DNA of 64,000 nt from Paenibacillus riograndensis SBR5 (GCF_000981585.1 NZ_LN831776.1:4571187-4635186); one strand, 5' to 3'; counted from the first letter of the stretch, positions 8,468-16,926 are shown. Made by a program: numbers and translations. Notes: generated by a model from the letters alone, not told the origin.

Positions 8468-9918
8468 TCTGGGATGAGCCTCCTTCCATGTTCAGCACCG
8501 GACTGTCCGCTACGGCCGGGAATTCCCGGCTTGGTAACCTCCAGCGGATGCAGCACCTCTTGAATCTGTTTCTCGGTCATCCATCCGCCCTCTACTAGCA
8601 GCTGCTCCAGGGGACGGCCGGAAGCAGCAGCCGCCTTGGCAAGTGCTGCAGCATTGTCATAACCAAGATAGGTTATCGTAGCAGCAGCCAGCACCCCTGA
8701 ACGGTCCACATGCTCCCGGCAACGGTGTTCATCCAGCTTGAGGCCGCTCAAGCAGCGTTCCCGGAACAGCGGAATGCCGTGCAGCAGCAGCTCCAGAGAT
8801 TCCAATAAGGCCTCGGCAAGTACAGGGGTGAACGCGTTCAACTCCAATTGACCGCTTGCAGCCGCCAGCGTTACAGCCGTATCGTCCGCAATCACCCGCA
8901 TCGCCACAGAGCCCAGCATCTCGGCGATGACCGGGTTTACTTTCCCCGGCATGATCGAAGACCCCGCCTGCACGGCCGGGAGAATATATTCGCCGATCCC
9001 TCCGGCAGGACCGGAAGACAGCAGCCGGAAGTCATTAGAAATCTTCAGGAGATTGACCGCTGCGGCCTTAAGCAGACCGGATACTTCCACGAACACATCC
9101 ATGTTCTGAGTCCCGTCCATCGGAAAATCGCTCCGGCAAAGGCCCAGCCCCGTTAGCTCGCGCAGTTCATCAGCTATGGTATAAATATACGTTAGCGGCG
9201 CGTTCATCCCCGTCCCTACAGCCGTTCCTCCAATATTGATTTCCCGCAGCCGTTCCTCGGCCTTGTACAGCCGCCAGCGGTCCCGAGCAGCCGCCTTGGC
9301 ATAGGCTCCGAAGGATTGCCCCGCCAGAATCGGCAGTGCATCCATCAACTGGGTCCTTCCAAGTCTCAGCAGGTCCGCATATTCATGTTCCTTCACCTGG
9401 AACACTTCCTGAAGTGAAGCCAGCTCTTCGGCCAGCTGCCGCAGGAGCGGGATAACAGCAATGCGCAGCGCAGTGGGATAGACATCGTTCGTCGACTGAT
9501 GGAGGTTCACATCATCAATGGGATGGACGATGCTGTAATCCCCCTTTGATCCCCCCAGCAGCTCAATGGCACGGTTGGCTATTACCTCGTTCACATTCAT
9601 ATTGCTGCTGGTTCCCGCTCCCCCTTGATAGGCATCAACGATCAAATGCGCGTCCAGACAGCCGTCCAGGATCTCTTCACATGCCGCAAGAATGGCCTGC
9701 ACCTTCTGCTGCGGCAAAGCATGATTCCGCCCGTTTACCTTGGCCGCTGCCTGTTTGACCCTGGCGATCGCATGCATCAGCTTACGGTTCGCCGGCCGCC
9801 CTCCGGCCGCAAAATTCTCCTTCGCCCGCGCGGTATGAATGCCATAATAGGCATCCTGCGGAACGGGCAGGCTGCCCAGAGCATCACGCTCCATCCGGTA
9901 CGCTGAATCATCCGTCAT
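8464..9918 (-). CDS. Aspartase/fumarase superfamily lyase in the hydrogenase operon
   Basis: A 484-residue member of the aspartate ammonia-lyase family, which splits L-aspartate into fumarate and ammonia. Characteristic blocks are GTSSNMNVNEV, NLHQSTNDVYPTA, LGRTQLMDALPI and the catalytic signature GSSIMPGKVNPVIAEM. It lies between moaA and hydF with a 4-bp overlap into hydF. Aspartase-like genes are known to recur in hydE/F/G clusters of other anaerobes. Supply of ammonia for the bridging dithiomethylamine ligand would explain this, but it is inference. Plain aspartate or fumarate metabolism is the alternative. Confidence 0.88.
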   Translation of the reverse strand: MTDDSAYRMERDALGSLPVPQDAYYGIHTARAKENFAAGGRPANRKLMHAIARVKQAAAKVNGRNHALPQQKVQAILAACEEILDGCLDAHLIVDAYQGGAGTSSNMNVNEVIANRAIELLGGSKGDYSIVHPIDDVNLHQSTNDVYPTALRIAVIPLLRQLAEELASLQEVFQVKEHEYADLLRLGRTQLMDALPILAGQSFGAYAKAAARDRWRLYKAEERLREINIGGTAVGTGMNAPLTYIYTIADELRELTGLGLCRSDFPMDGTQNMDVFVEVSGLLKAAAVNLLKISNDFRLLSSGPAGGIGEYILPAVQAGSSIMPGKVNPVIAEMLGSVAMRVIADDTAVTLAAASGQLELNAFTPVLAEALLESLELLLHGIPLFRERCLSGLKLDEHRCREHVDRSGVLAAATITYLGYDNAAALAKAAAASGRPLEQLLVEGGWMTEKQIQEVLHPLEVTKPGIPGRSGQSGAEHGRRLIPE

Positions 9919-9924
9919 CTATTT

Positions 9925-10998
9925 TCACCCGCCAATCTGTGACATCTGGCGGACGGTATTCTCCTGAACCGGCCGCACTACGCCGCTCTCCTTAAGCCTG
10001 TCCGGCATATCATGCCGCCCGGGCTTATGCTCCAGCGACCGCAGGAACAATTGCTTGAGCAGTTCAGCCTCCCCGATATACGGCCTTACATTCCATTCGT
10101 CATTCCAGTACAAGCAGGGCTTGATATGACCGCTGGCCGTGATGCGCAGCCGGTTGCAGGTCATGCAGAAATGCCTGCTGACCGGGTCGATCAGCCCGAA
10201 TTGTCCCGCTGCCCCCTTAATGCGGTAATACCGGGCTGGCCCCGAATCCGTTGTGTCCATTGTTACATCACGACCGGGCGCTGCCCCATGACCGGGATCA
10301 TCAGAGCAGACCGGCTCATACGCCCAGCCTGCCCTGGAACAGCGCTCCAAAATTCCGCCAAGGGGCATATATCCTGCTTGCCAGCCCTCCGTTCCCCGGC
10401 CGATCGGCATATATTCAATGAACCGGATATCCAGGGGATATTTCAGGGTCAATTGCAGAAAGGACTCGATTTCATCATCGTTTATCCCTTTCATGACAAC
10501 CATATTCACCTTCACCCGTTCGAAGCCTGCATTCAGGCTGCTGCCAATGGCGTGAAGCACCCTTCCGACATCCCCACCTCCGGTAATCCTGGCGAAGCGC
10601 TCCGGCTGGAGGGAGTCCAGACTGATATTGACATCAGTCAATCCGGCTTCACGCAGCACCCTGGCCTTGGAAGCCAGCAGTATTCCATTCGTTGTAAGAC
10701 CTATGCGCTCAATCCCGCTTACCGCATGCAGACGGGCTACCAGTTCCTCTAAATGCGGACGCAGCAGCGGCTCACCGCCGGTAAGCCGCACCTTGGTTAC
10801 ACCCATATCTGCAAGCACGGACACCACCGTGGCAATTTCATCAAAGGTCAGCGGCTCCGGTGAAAAAGCTGCGTCCGCCTGGTCCGGTCTGCAATACTCG
10901 CAGGACAGATTGCAGCGGTCCGTGACGGAGATGCGCACATAATTGTGTATACGGCCAAAAGAATCGGCCAAAGCCTGGGCATCAGACAAGACATTCAC
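9925..10998 (-). CDS. moaA: GTP 3',8-cyclase MoaA
   Basis: MoaA is the radical-SAM enzyme of the first step of molybdenum-cofactor synthesis, converting GTP with MoaC to cyclic pyranopterin monophosphate. The 357-residue protein shows CX3CX2C at C29, C33 and C36, the SAM-binding TGGEPLLR, the C-terminal second cluster motif CMTCNRLRITASGHIKPC and the essential C-terminal Gly-Gly. It lies inside the formate dehydrogenase/hydrogenase operon, where FdhF needs the cofactor. No other moa/moe gene is in the window. Confidence 0.95.
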   Translation of the reverse strand: MNVLSDAQALADSFGRIHNYVRISVTDRCNLSCEYCRPDQADAAFSPEPLTFDEIATVVSVLADMGVTKVRLTGGEPLLRPHLEELVARLHAVSGIERIGLTTNGILLASKARVLREAGLTDVNISLDSLQPERFARITGGGDVGRVLHAIGSSLNAGFERVKVNMVVMKGINDDEIESFLQLTLKYPLDIRFIEYMPIGRGTEGWQAGYMPLGGILERCSRAGWAYEPVCSDDPGHGAAPGRDVTMDTTDSGPARYYRIKGAAGQFGLIDPVSRHFCMTCNRLRITASGHIKPCLYWNDEWNVRPYIGEAELLKQLFLRSLEHKPGRHDMPDRLKESGVVRPVQENTVRQMSQIGG

Positions 10999-11021
10999 CT
11001 TGCTTTCTAATGTGGATCAAT

Positions 11022-11606
11022 TCAGAGCCGGATAAGTCCGCCGAACTGCTGAAGTGTCTGTGCACTGGCCGCCCTTTTGGCAGCGGTGTCCATGGATACA
11101 TCATCGGGAACCACAAGCTGAAGCGCATGTGTGGGACAAATCTGTACGCATGCCGGACCGTTCCCGCTCTCTTCACACAAATCACATTTGCTGGCAACCA
11201 GCCGTTCCTTGCGCGCCCATACCCCGTTTGCGTTCGAACGAAGTCCAGGCTGTACCTGCTTCTGCCCGCCCCGGAACTCGGGAACCATAGCAATGGCTCC
11301 AAATGGGCAGACCAGCATACAGGTCTTGCAGCCGATACAGGTATCCTGGTTGATCGAGATACTGCTGCCTATATTGGTTATCGAGCCATTCGGACATACA
11401 TTGGCGCAAGGAGCATCCTCGCATTGGCGGCACTGCACCGGGGCGGTGACCTGGTCGGTCTCCGTTACCCTCAGCCGCGGATAAAAGTCCGGATTCTCTT
11501 CCTGCTGCAGGAACATATTTTCCGTGGAATGGGCGGACACACAAGCCACCTCACAGGTGTGGCAGCCAATGCACAGACCAGGATCGGCGATGACAAAACT
11601 GTTCAT
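11022..11606 (-). CDS. HycB/HydN-like four-cluster ferredoxin subunit, downstream copy
   Basis: A 194-residue polyferredoxin with four cysteine clusters: CIGCHTCEVAC from C12, CRQCEDAPCANVCP from C59, CIGCKTCMLVCP from C90, and CDLC(141-144) with ACVQIC(152-157). This is the arrangement of HycB/HydN electron-transfer subunits. It overlaps the hydA stop codon by 4 bp, so it is probably a stoichiometric partner. The tail after residue 165, rich in Ala, Lys and Gln, looks helical. In Thermoanaerobacter kivui HDCR a C-terminal helix of the HycB subunits makes the filament; whether this tail does so is speculation. It carries electrons between FdhF and HydA in the proposed complex. Confidence 0.9.
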   Translation of the reverse strand: MNSFVIADPGLCIGCHTCEVACVSAHSTENMFLQQEENPDFYPRLRVTETDQVTAPVQCRQCEDAPCANVCPNGSITNIGSSISINQDTCIGCKTCMLVCPFGAIAMVPEFRGGQKQVQPGLRSNANGVWARKERLVASKCDLCEESGNGPACVQICPTHALQLVVPDDVSMDTAAKRAASAQTLQQFGGLIRL

Positions 11607-13027
11607 AATTTTCCTCCTTTACGCCCAGCGCTTATTGGGGAGACGTTTTTCTCCCTGGATTGATACGTTGTATGGAGCAGATGATGGGGGACATGGCCCA
11701 GAGGCTCACCCAGGAAATCCTTATACAGCTTGATAATGGCCGGATTCTCATGTGATTTCCGCACCTGCTGATGGGAATCATGGCGGTAGACCGAGCTTTT
11801 TCTGGCCTGATAGGCTGTCTTGCGCTGGGTCTCCAGCAGCAGCTTGGGCTGTCCGCCTCCGCTGACACAGCCCTCCGGACAGCCCATCACTTCAATAAAA
11901 TGATAAGGGCAACGACCTGCCTTCACCTGTTGCAGAATCGCAGACACATATTTCAGCCCGGCGACGACGGCCACCTTCAGTTCCAGCTCGCCCAGCTGGA
12001 CCGTAGCCGTGCGAAGCCCCTCTTCGCCCCGGACAAAATCTAACTGGAGGTTCGGGATCGTCTCATGCGTCACCAGCTCATAACCGGTTCGGATGGCCGC
12101 TTCCATCACCCCGCCGGTAACCCCAAAGATCGATCCCGCCCCGGAATATAAGCCCAGCGGGGAATCAAACGGTTCATCCGGCAGATTCACAAAGTCTATG
12201 CCTGCATCTTTAATCAGATGGGCCAGCTCCCGGGTAGTGATGACTACATCGACTTCCCGGAGCCCATCCACCTCCATCTCTTCACGGCTGCACTCAAACT
12301 CCTTGCAGGTGCAGGGCATGACCGCCACACTGTAAATCTTCGCCGGGTCCACCCCGTCCTGCTTGGCGCCATAGGTTTTGACGAGTGCACCAACCATTTG
12401 CATCGGTGACTTGCAGCTTGATAAATGGTCAAGCAGCTCCGGCGCAGCCGTCTCAGCATGCTTGACCCATGCAGGGCAGCAGGAAGTGAACATGGGCAGG
12501 CGCTCACCCGACATTACCCTTCCGATCAGCTCCGTTCCTTCTTCCATAATTGTAACGTCCGCACCGAAGTTGGTATCATAGATCCGGTCAAACTTCAGCC
12601 GCCGCAGTGCGGCGGCCATCTTGCCCGGGGTCAACGTGCCCAGGGGCAGGCCGAATTCCTCGGCCAGGGAAACCCTGATGGCCGGTGCGCATTGCACCAC
12701 CTTAAACAGCGCCGGATCTGCCAGCGCACGCTTGACTTCAAGCGCTTGGCCGGTGGAATAGGCCGCGAACAAAGGCTCCCGCACACTTGGCAGCTGCCCC
12801 CTCTGCAGCCGCTTGGCCTTCAGGCCATCCGAAGCTTCCAGATGGTCCGGGGCATAAGCGGTACAGATCTGCACGCACTGTCCGCAGATTACGCAGCGGT
12901 GCGCATCCACTTCCTGGGGCTGGCCCGGCTCTCCGGTGATGGCATCCACCGGGCAGACCGCTGCGCAGCGGCGGCAGCCGGTGCACAGCTCTGGATCAAT
13001 ATGAATGATGGGCTCACTGGACGGCAT
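11603..13027 (-). CDS. hydA: [FeFe]-hydrogenase catalytic subunit with two N-terminal [4Fe-4S] clusters
   Basis: A 474-residue catalytic subunit making or using H2. The N-terminal ferredoxin domain has CTGCRRCAAVC (from C15) and CVICGQCVQIC (from C45). The H-cluster motifs are TSCCPAW at 181-187 (C184 ligand, C183 proton relay), MPCTCKEFE at 237-245 (C239 ligand) and EVMGCPEGCVSGGGQP with ligands C383 and C387, so the enzyme should be active. C241 replaces the usual Ala in the second motif. There is no NuoE/NuoF-type partner, which argues against a bifurcating enzyme. Flanking HycB-like genes and fdhF match formate-linked (group A4-like/HDCR) hydrogenases. The start shares one base with the preceding stop. 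Confidence 0.96.
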   Translation of the reverse strand: MPSSEPIIHIDPELCTGCRRCAAVCPVDAITGEPGQPQEVDAHRCVICGQCVQICTAYAPDHLEASDGLKAKRLQRGQLPSVREPLFAAYSTGQALEVKRALADPALFKVVQCAPAIRVSLAEEFGLPLGTLTPGKMAAALRRLKFDRIYDTNFGADVTIMEEGTELIGRVMSGERLPMFTSCCPAWVKHAETAAPELLDHLSSCKSPMQMVGALVKTYGAKQDGVDPAKIYSVAVMPCTCKEFECSREEMEVDGLREVDVVITTRELAHLIKDAGIDFVNLPDEPFDSPLGLYSGAGSIFGVTGGVMEAAIRTGYELVTHETIPNLQLDFVRGEEGLRTATVQLGELELKVAVVAGLKYVSAILQQVKAGRCPYHFIEVMGCPEGCVSGGGQPKLLLETQRKTAYQARKSSVYRHDSHQQVRKSHENPAIIKLYKDFLGEPLGHVPHHLLHTTYQSREKNVSPISAGRKGGKL

Positions 13028-13671
13028 TAGAATGTCCCCCCTTCTCTGTTCAAGCTGCAGGAGCTGCCCGTCCCCGCTTCAACCAGCCGCAGCGCCTTTT
13101 CCGGGCAGACGGCCACACATGCGGGGGAGGGATTACGGTCTTGAGCTGCGGCGGCTGAAGACCCCTTGCCGCCGGCATTATCCCCGGCAGCAGTACCACC
13201 GGGGATTTCCGTATTCCTGCATAGATCACATTTGTAAGCAGTGATCCGGGTTTTGCGCTGCAGCTTGCTGTCCCGGCGTTCCTGCAGCAGCGGCTGCGGC
13301 AGCTCCGCTCCGCCGCTGTAGGCCTTGTACAGGCTGATCGCCCCGAACGGACAGGCCAAGGCACAAGCCTTGCAGCCGATGCAGGCTTCCGCGTCGATGG
13401 CAATGACCCCGTCCTGCTGGCGGATCGCCTGGACCGGACAGGCTCCCGCACAAGGGGCGTTCTCGCATTGCCGGCATTGAACCGGCATCGTGAAGCTGTC
13501 GGTGCGGATGACATACAGCCGGGGAAGCACCGGCATCGTGACAGTGCCGACTGCGGTGCCCACACCGTTGTCACGGTTGTGCACCGCGAAGCAGGCCAGC
13601 TCACAGGCCTTGCAGCCGATGCATTTGGCGGCATAGGCAATGACCAGGGAATTGGAAGCGGCGTGGTTCAT
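13027..13671 (-). CDS. HycB/HydN-like four-cluster ferredoxin subunit, upstream copy with insertion
   Basis: A 214-residue polyferredoxin with CIGCKACELAC (from C17), CRQCENAPCAGACP (from C66), CIGCKACALACP (from C97) and a fourth motif split as CDLC(148-151) and ACVAVC(184-189). The split is unusual: 33 residues rich in Gly, Ala and Asn lie between the two halves, against 8 in the sister protein downstream. The gene overlaps the fdhF stop by 4 bp and touches the hydA start, so it is likely the subunit between FdhF and the rest of the complex. Overall identity with the 194-residue copy is clear but moderate, suggesting an old duplication. Confidence 0.9.
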   Translation of the reverse strand: MNHAASNSLVIAYAAKCIGCKACELACFAVHNRDNGVGTAVGTVTMPVLPRLYVIRTDSFTMPVQCRQCENAPCAGACPVQAIRQQDGVIAIDAEACIGCKACALACPFGAISLYKAYSGGAELPQPLLQERRDSKLQRKTRITAYKCDLCRNTEIPGGTAAGDNAGGKGSSAAAAQDRNPSPACVAVCPEKALRLVEAGTGSSCSLNREGGTF

Positions 13672-15812
13672 TCCGGAACCGCCCCCACCAGCATCTGCTT
13701 TCGCAGCTCCGCGTATTGTTTGCGGACCAAAGCTTCGGCCTGTGCCTGGTCGGATATCGCTTCAATCCGGACCGCACAGTATTTAAATTCCGGTGTTTTG
13801 GAGACAGGGTCCAGATAATCAACCGTCAGCTCATTGCAGGCCCCGATCCAGAAATGATAGGTCATGTAAGTTGCCCCTTTTTTGATCCGGCCGCTGACCT
13901 GCGCCCTGGCCATGATGTGCCCCCGCCGGGAATAGACCTGCACCAATTGGCCGTCCGCAATGCCATGCTCCGCCGCATCCTCCAGACTGATCTGGATGTT
14001 CCCCGGTTCATCGGACAGCTGGCTGAGCGCCCGGCAATTGCCGGTCATCGTGCGCACGGAATAATGCCCGACCTCCCGGACCGTGGAGAGCGTCAAAGGA
14101 TATTCGGCATCCGGCTGCTCTAGCGGCGCTCTCCATTCACAGGCGAACAGCTGTCCTTTGCCGCTTGGCGTGGTAAACCGGTTCCCTTGGTACAGATAAG
14201 GGGTCCCCGGATGATCCTCGGAAGGACAGGGCCACTGAACCCCTCCAAGTGCTTCCATCTTGCTGTAGCTGGCTCCGGCGAAGCTTGGACACAGCTTCCG
14301 CATCTCATCCCAGATTTCCTCGGAATTCTTATATGCCATCGGGTAACCCATGGCTGTAGACACTTCACTGATGATCTGCCAGTCCGGCTTCACATCGCCG
14401 GGCGGATCGATCGCTTTGCGAATGCGCTGGAAACCCCGGTCGGCCGAAGAATAGACGCCGTCATGCTCACCCCAGGAGGTGGCTGGCAGAATCACATCGG
14501 CGTGCAGCGCCGTTTTGTTCATGAAGATATCCTGGACAATCACCAGCTCCAGCTGATCCAGCGCCTCCCGCAGCTCGGCGGCATTCGGGTCGCTCTGCAC
14601 CGGATCTTCACCGAAGATATAGTAAGCCTTGATTTTGTTCTCCTTCAGGATGAGATGCGGCACCTCCGTCAGCCGGTATCCTGTCTTATCGGGGAGGGAT
14701 GTGCCCCAGGCTTTTTCGAATTTCTTGCGGATTTTGGCATCCTCCACAGACTGGTAGCCGGGATAGACGTTAGGCAGCGCGCCCATATCGCAGGAGCCCT
14801 GCACATTATTTTGTCCGCGTACCGGACCGATCCCGACACTTTCTCTGCCGAAATGACCGGTCAGAAGCGCAAGTGAAGCCAATCCCTTGACCACATCCAC
14901 GGCCTGCGCAAACTGGCATACCCCCATGCCGTAGAGAATCATCGCTTTGCCGGATTTGGCATATTGGCGCATCACCTTGCGGATGTCTGCCGCCCGCACA
15001 CCGGTTATACGCTCTGCATATTCAGGGGTATATTTCTCCACATTCGCCTTGTATTCATCAAAACCCTGAACGAAATTGGAGACATAATCCTTGTCATACA
15101 GCTCCTCTTCAATAAGCACATGGCCAAAAGCGTTCACCAGCGCCATGTTCGTCCCGCCCTTCAGCGGCAGCCAGGTGTCGGCAATCCGCGCCGATTCGGT
15201 CTTCCGGGGGTCCGCGACGATCAGCACCGCCCCCTTCTGTTTCGCTTTTACAATTCTTCTGGCCACAATCGGGTGGGTAACGGCAGCATTGTAGCCAAAG
15301 ATCAGCAGCAGATCGGTGTTTTCAATTTCCGGAATCGAATTGGACATCGCTCCATCTCCCAGCGAATATGTCAATCCCGCAACAGACGGACCGTGACAGA
15401 CCCGCGCACAGTGGTCGATGTTATTCGTTCCGATAACCGCCCGCATGAACTTTTGCATGACATAATTGGCCTCATTGCCCGGCCCTCTGGCCGAACCCGT
15501 GCCCATAATCGCATCCGGCCCGTATTTCTCCTTGATCGCGTTCAGCTTCTCCGCAGTAAATCCTATCGCCTCTTCCCACGACACCTCTTGCAGCACACCT
15601 TCCTTGCGGATCATAGGCTTGCGGAGGCGGGAGGTCAGCAGCTGCGGATCATTCAGGAAATCCCAGCCGTAATGGCCTTTCAGACAAAGATTCCCCTCGT
15701 TCGTCCGGCCATCTGCAGGCTCTGCGCCTACGACCTGTCCATTCTCGACCAGCAAATACAGCTGGCAGCCGCTGCCGCAATAAGGGCATACAGTCAATAC
15801 TTTATTTTCCAT
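13668..15812 (-). CDS. fdhF: Molybdopterin formate dehydrogenase, cysteine-type (FdhF/FDH-H)
   Basis: A 714-residue catalytic subunit interconverting formate and CO2. The single [4Fe-4S] site is C9, C12, C16 and C43. The active-site segment HCARVCHGPSVAGL has Cys139 followed by His140, where E. coli FdhF has selenocysteine 140; the codon is TGT, one base from the UGA used for selenocysteine. Length matches the soluble FDH-H type, with no N-terminal NADH-linked extension and no Tat signal, so it acts in the cytoplasm through partner ferredoxins. It heads the operon with the two HycB-like genes and hydA. The window contains no formate channel or pyruvate formate-lyase. Confidence 0.95.
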   Translation of the reverse strand: MENKVLTVCPYCGSGCQLYLLVENGQVVGAEPADGRTNEGNLCLKGHYGWDFLNDPQLLTSRLRKPMIRKEGVLQEVSWEEAIGFTAEKLNAIKEKYGPDAIMGTGSARGPGNEANYVMQKFMRAVIGTNNIDHCARVCHGPSVAGLTYSLGDGAMSNSIPEIENTDLLLIFGYNAAVTHPIVARRIVKAKQKGAVLIVADPRKTESARIADTWLPLKGGTNMALVNAFGHVLIEEELYDKDYVSNFVQGFDEYKANVEKYTPEYAERITGVRAADIRKVMRQYAKSGKAMILYGMGVCQFAQAVDVVKGLASLALLTGHFGRESVGIGPVRGQNNVQGSCDMGALPNVYPGYQSVEDAKIRKKFEKAWGTSLPDKTGYRLTEVPHLILKENKIKAYYIFGEDPVQSDPNAAELREALDQLELVIVQDIFMNKTALHADVILPATSWGEHDGVYSSADRGFQRIRKAIDPPGDVKPDWQIISEVSTAMGYPMAYKNSEEIWDEMRKLCPSFAGASYSKMEALGGVQWPCPSEDHPGTPYLYQGNRFTTPSGKGQLFACEWRAPLEQPDAEYPLTLSTVREVGHYSVRTMTGNCRALSQLSDEPGNIQISLEDAAEHGIADGQLVQVYSRRGHIMARAQVSGRIKKGATYMTYHFWIGACNELTVDYLDPVSKTPEFKYCAVRIEAISDQAQAEALVRKQYAELRKQMLVGAVPE

Positions 15813-15828
15813 TCCTTGTCACCTCTCC

Positions 15829-15850
15829 TTGTGATTTTTTGCACATTATA
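15829..15850 (-). promoter_or_regulatory. fdhF promoter -10 box overlapped by a Rex/Fnr-like palindrome
   Basis: TTGTGA-N6-GCACAT (15829-15846) matches the shared Rex and Fnr pattern TTGTGA-N6-TCACAA with two mismatches. On the minus strand TATAAT (15845-15850) abuts it, putting the predicted start of transcription inside the palindrome, and the ribosome site AGGAGAGG follows. That position suits a repressor such as Rex, which leaves DNA when NADH is high, better than an Fnr activator. The -35 element is weak. Confidence 0.6.
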
Positions 15851-15944
15851 TACAACAAAAAATAAGCCAATACAAAGCATACTGTTCCATACACCGTGTA
15901 ATGGCTTATTAAAAAGCGAAGTGACCCACGCCCTTTCTCTCTAA

Positions 15945-16295
15945 TCAAACCGATTTATTAAGTTGTATGATGACGCTCCGGCCTTCATGATACTGATCAC
16001 AAAGTCTCCAAGAATATGAAAACCTGCAGCCTACCGTCTCTATCAGTTCCTCCATAAAACCGCGCTCCAAATAAGGCTTCAGCACCTTCCAGTACTCCGC
16101 AACGAGATCAGCCGCGCCCTCCTTCAGCAGAATTTCCGACAGACTGGAGAGAATCCCCCTGATTTCAATAGTGATCTGCGACTCATTATCCAGCTTCACC
16201 TTCACATTCTCCGGCCCTTTCCCCCGGTAATGCTTCACAATCTTCACGGCAAGTCTTCTAATCTTCTCCTGGTATTCAAAATCAGCCTCAGACAT
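15945..16295 (-). CDS. Small DUF2294/MpsC-like protein
   Basis: A 116-residue soluble protein of unknown function. The segment HYRGKGPENVKVKL followed by an alternating hydrophobic strand (ITIEIRGIL) and a helical stretch resembles the DUF2294 (MpsC) family, which I recall near formate dehydrogenase genes in some bacilli. It has no signal peptide and no cluster-binding cysteines. It lies 132 bp upstream of fdhF on the same strand with no terminator between, so it may be first in that operon. It begins with ATG; the region upstream carries a near-consensus promoter. Confidence 0.6.
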   Translation of the reverse strand: MSEADFEYQEKIRRLAVKIVKHYRGKGPENVKVKLDNESQITIEIRGILSSLSEILLKEGAADLVAEYWKVLKPYLERGFMEELIETVGCRFSYSWRLCDQYHEGRSVIIQLNKSV

Positions 16296-16350
16296 CCAAA
16301 CACCCTCACCTGAGCATTCCTTTATATGGAATTTCTTATAAGCAATTCAT

Positions 16351-16379
16351 ATGTTAAACCCATCCATAAATGTTGTCAA
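16351..16379 (-). promoter_or_regulatory. Promoter of the DUF2294-fdhF operon
   Basis: On the minus strand TTGACA (16374-16379) is followed after 17 bp by TAACAT (16351-16356), about 55 bases before the start codon of the DUF2294-like gene. Confidence 0.6.
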
Positions 16380-16456
16380 TTGATAAAATCGCTCCGTAAA
16401 ATGAAGTCCGCTGTTTGCAGATCACGGGTTTAGGTTGTGCTGGTGCCCGTTGGAGT

Positions 16457-16645
16457 GCTAATTGTATTTCGTGCATTTAAAATAGGACGTATCCGCCTTT
16501 TTTCAGCGCTAACTGTATTCTGTACAGTTAAAAATGGCGTTTGAATACGTTTTTGTTGATTGAGTGCGATTGAAGTGTACGAATTACAGTTAAATCTATT
16601 TTTGAACCGATACCAGCCCATTGAGTTGCACAAAATACAGTTACC
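16457..16645. repeat. Four hairpin units, two direct and two inverted, 51-bp spacing
   Basis: Direct copies begin at 16457 and 16508 (GCTAATTGTATTTCGTGCAT and GCTAACTGTATTCTGTACAG), exactly 51 bp apart. Two inverted copies end at 16590 and 16641, again 51 bp apart. Each holds an imperfect dyad around TTC. The core TGTATTTTGTGCAA recurs in the array at 25871. The region 16296-16926 contains no supported gene. Confidence 0.75.
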
Positions 16646-16798
16646 GTTTGGACACAGTCCTCCAAAAAACAACCGAGCAATTACCGCGATTTAACTACAT
16701 TACTCACATTATGCAGAGTAGATGTCCGCCGGAAAGCAAAAAACCCGCAGAGCCGGAAATCTGCAGGTCTTCAGGACCGATAAAAAGCCCAGCAAGTA

Positions 16799-16837
16799 GA
16801 AACGGCTTTGCCGTCCTTTACAAGGACGGTACCGTTT
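16799..16837. other. Strong hairpin in the intergenic region before the 6PGDH gene
   Basis: AAACGG...CCGTTT encloses GCCGTCCTT/AAGGACGGT with a three-base loop. A long A/T-rich stretch follows. It is about 90 bases past the stop of the minus-strand 6-phosphogluconate dehydrogenase gene and may end that operon, but it lacks a clean T tract on that side. A mobile or dispersed element end is the alternative. Confidence 0.4.
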
Positions 16838-16926
16838 CAGCGAGAAATAGAAGGAAAATTTATAGCGTGAAGCATATAAATTCTTATATTTTAAAAAAAG
16901 TATAAATCTCTTACGTTCGCTCCGGC

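Noticed and set aside
15393..15399. Selenocysteine at the FdhF active site
   Set aside because: The codon is TGT (Cys139), not TGA, and no selenocysteine insertion hairpin is apparent.
16457..16645. CRISPR-like array
   Set aside because: Units are hairpins with conserved, not unique, spacers, only four copies in two orientations, and no cas gene is in the window.
16799..16837. Riboswitch upstream of a metabolic gene
   Set aside because: The hairpin is simple, lies downstream of the nearest genes rather than in a leader, and shows no conserved riboswitch core.
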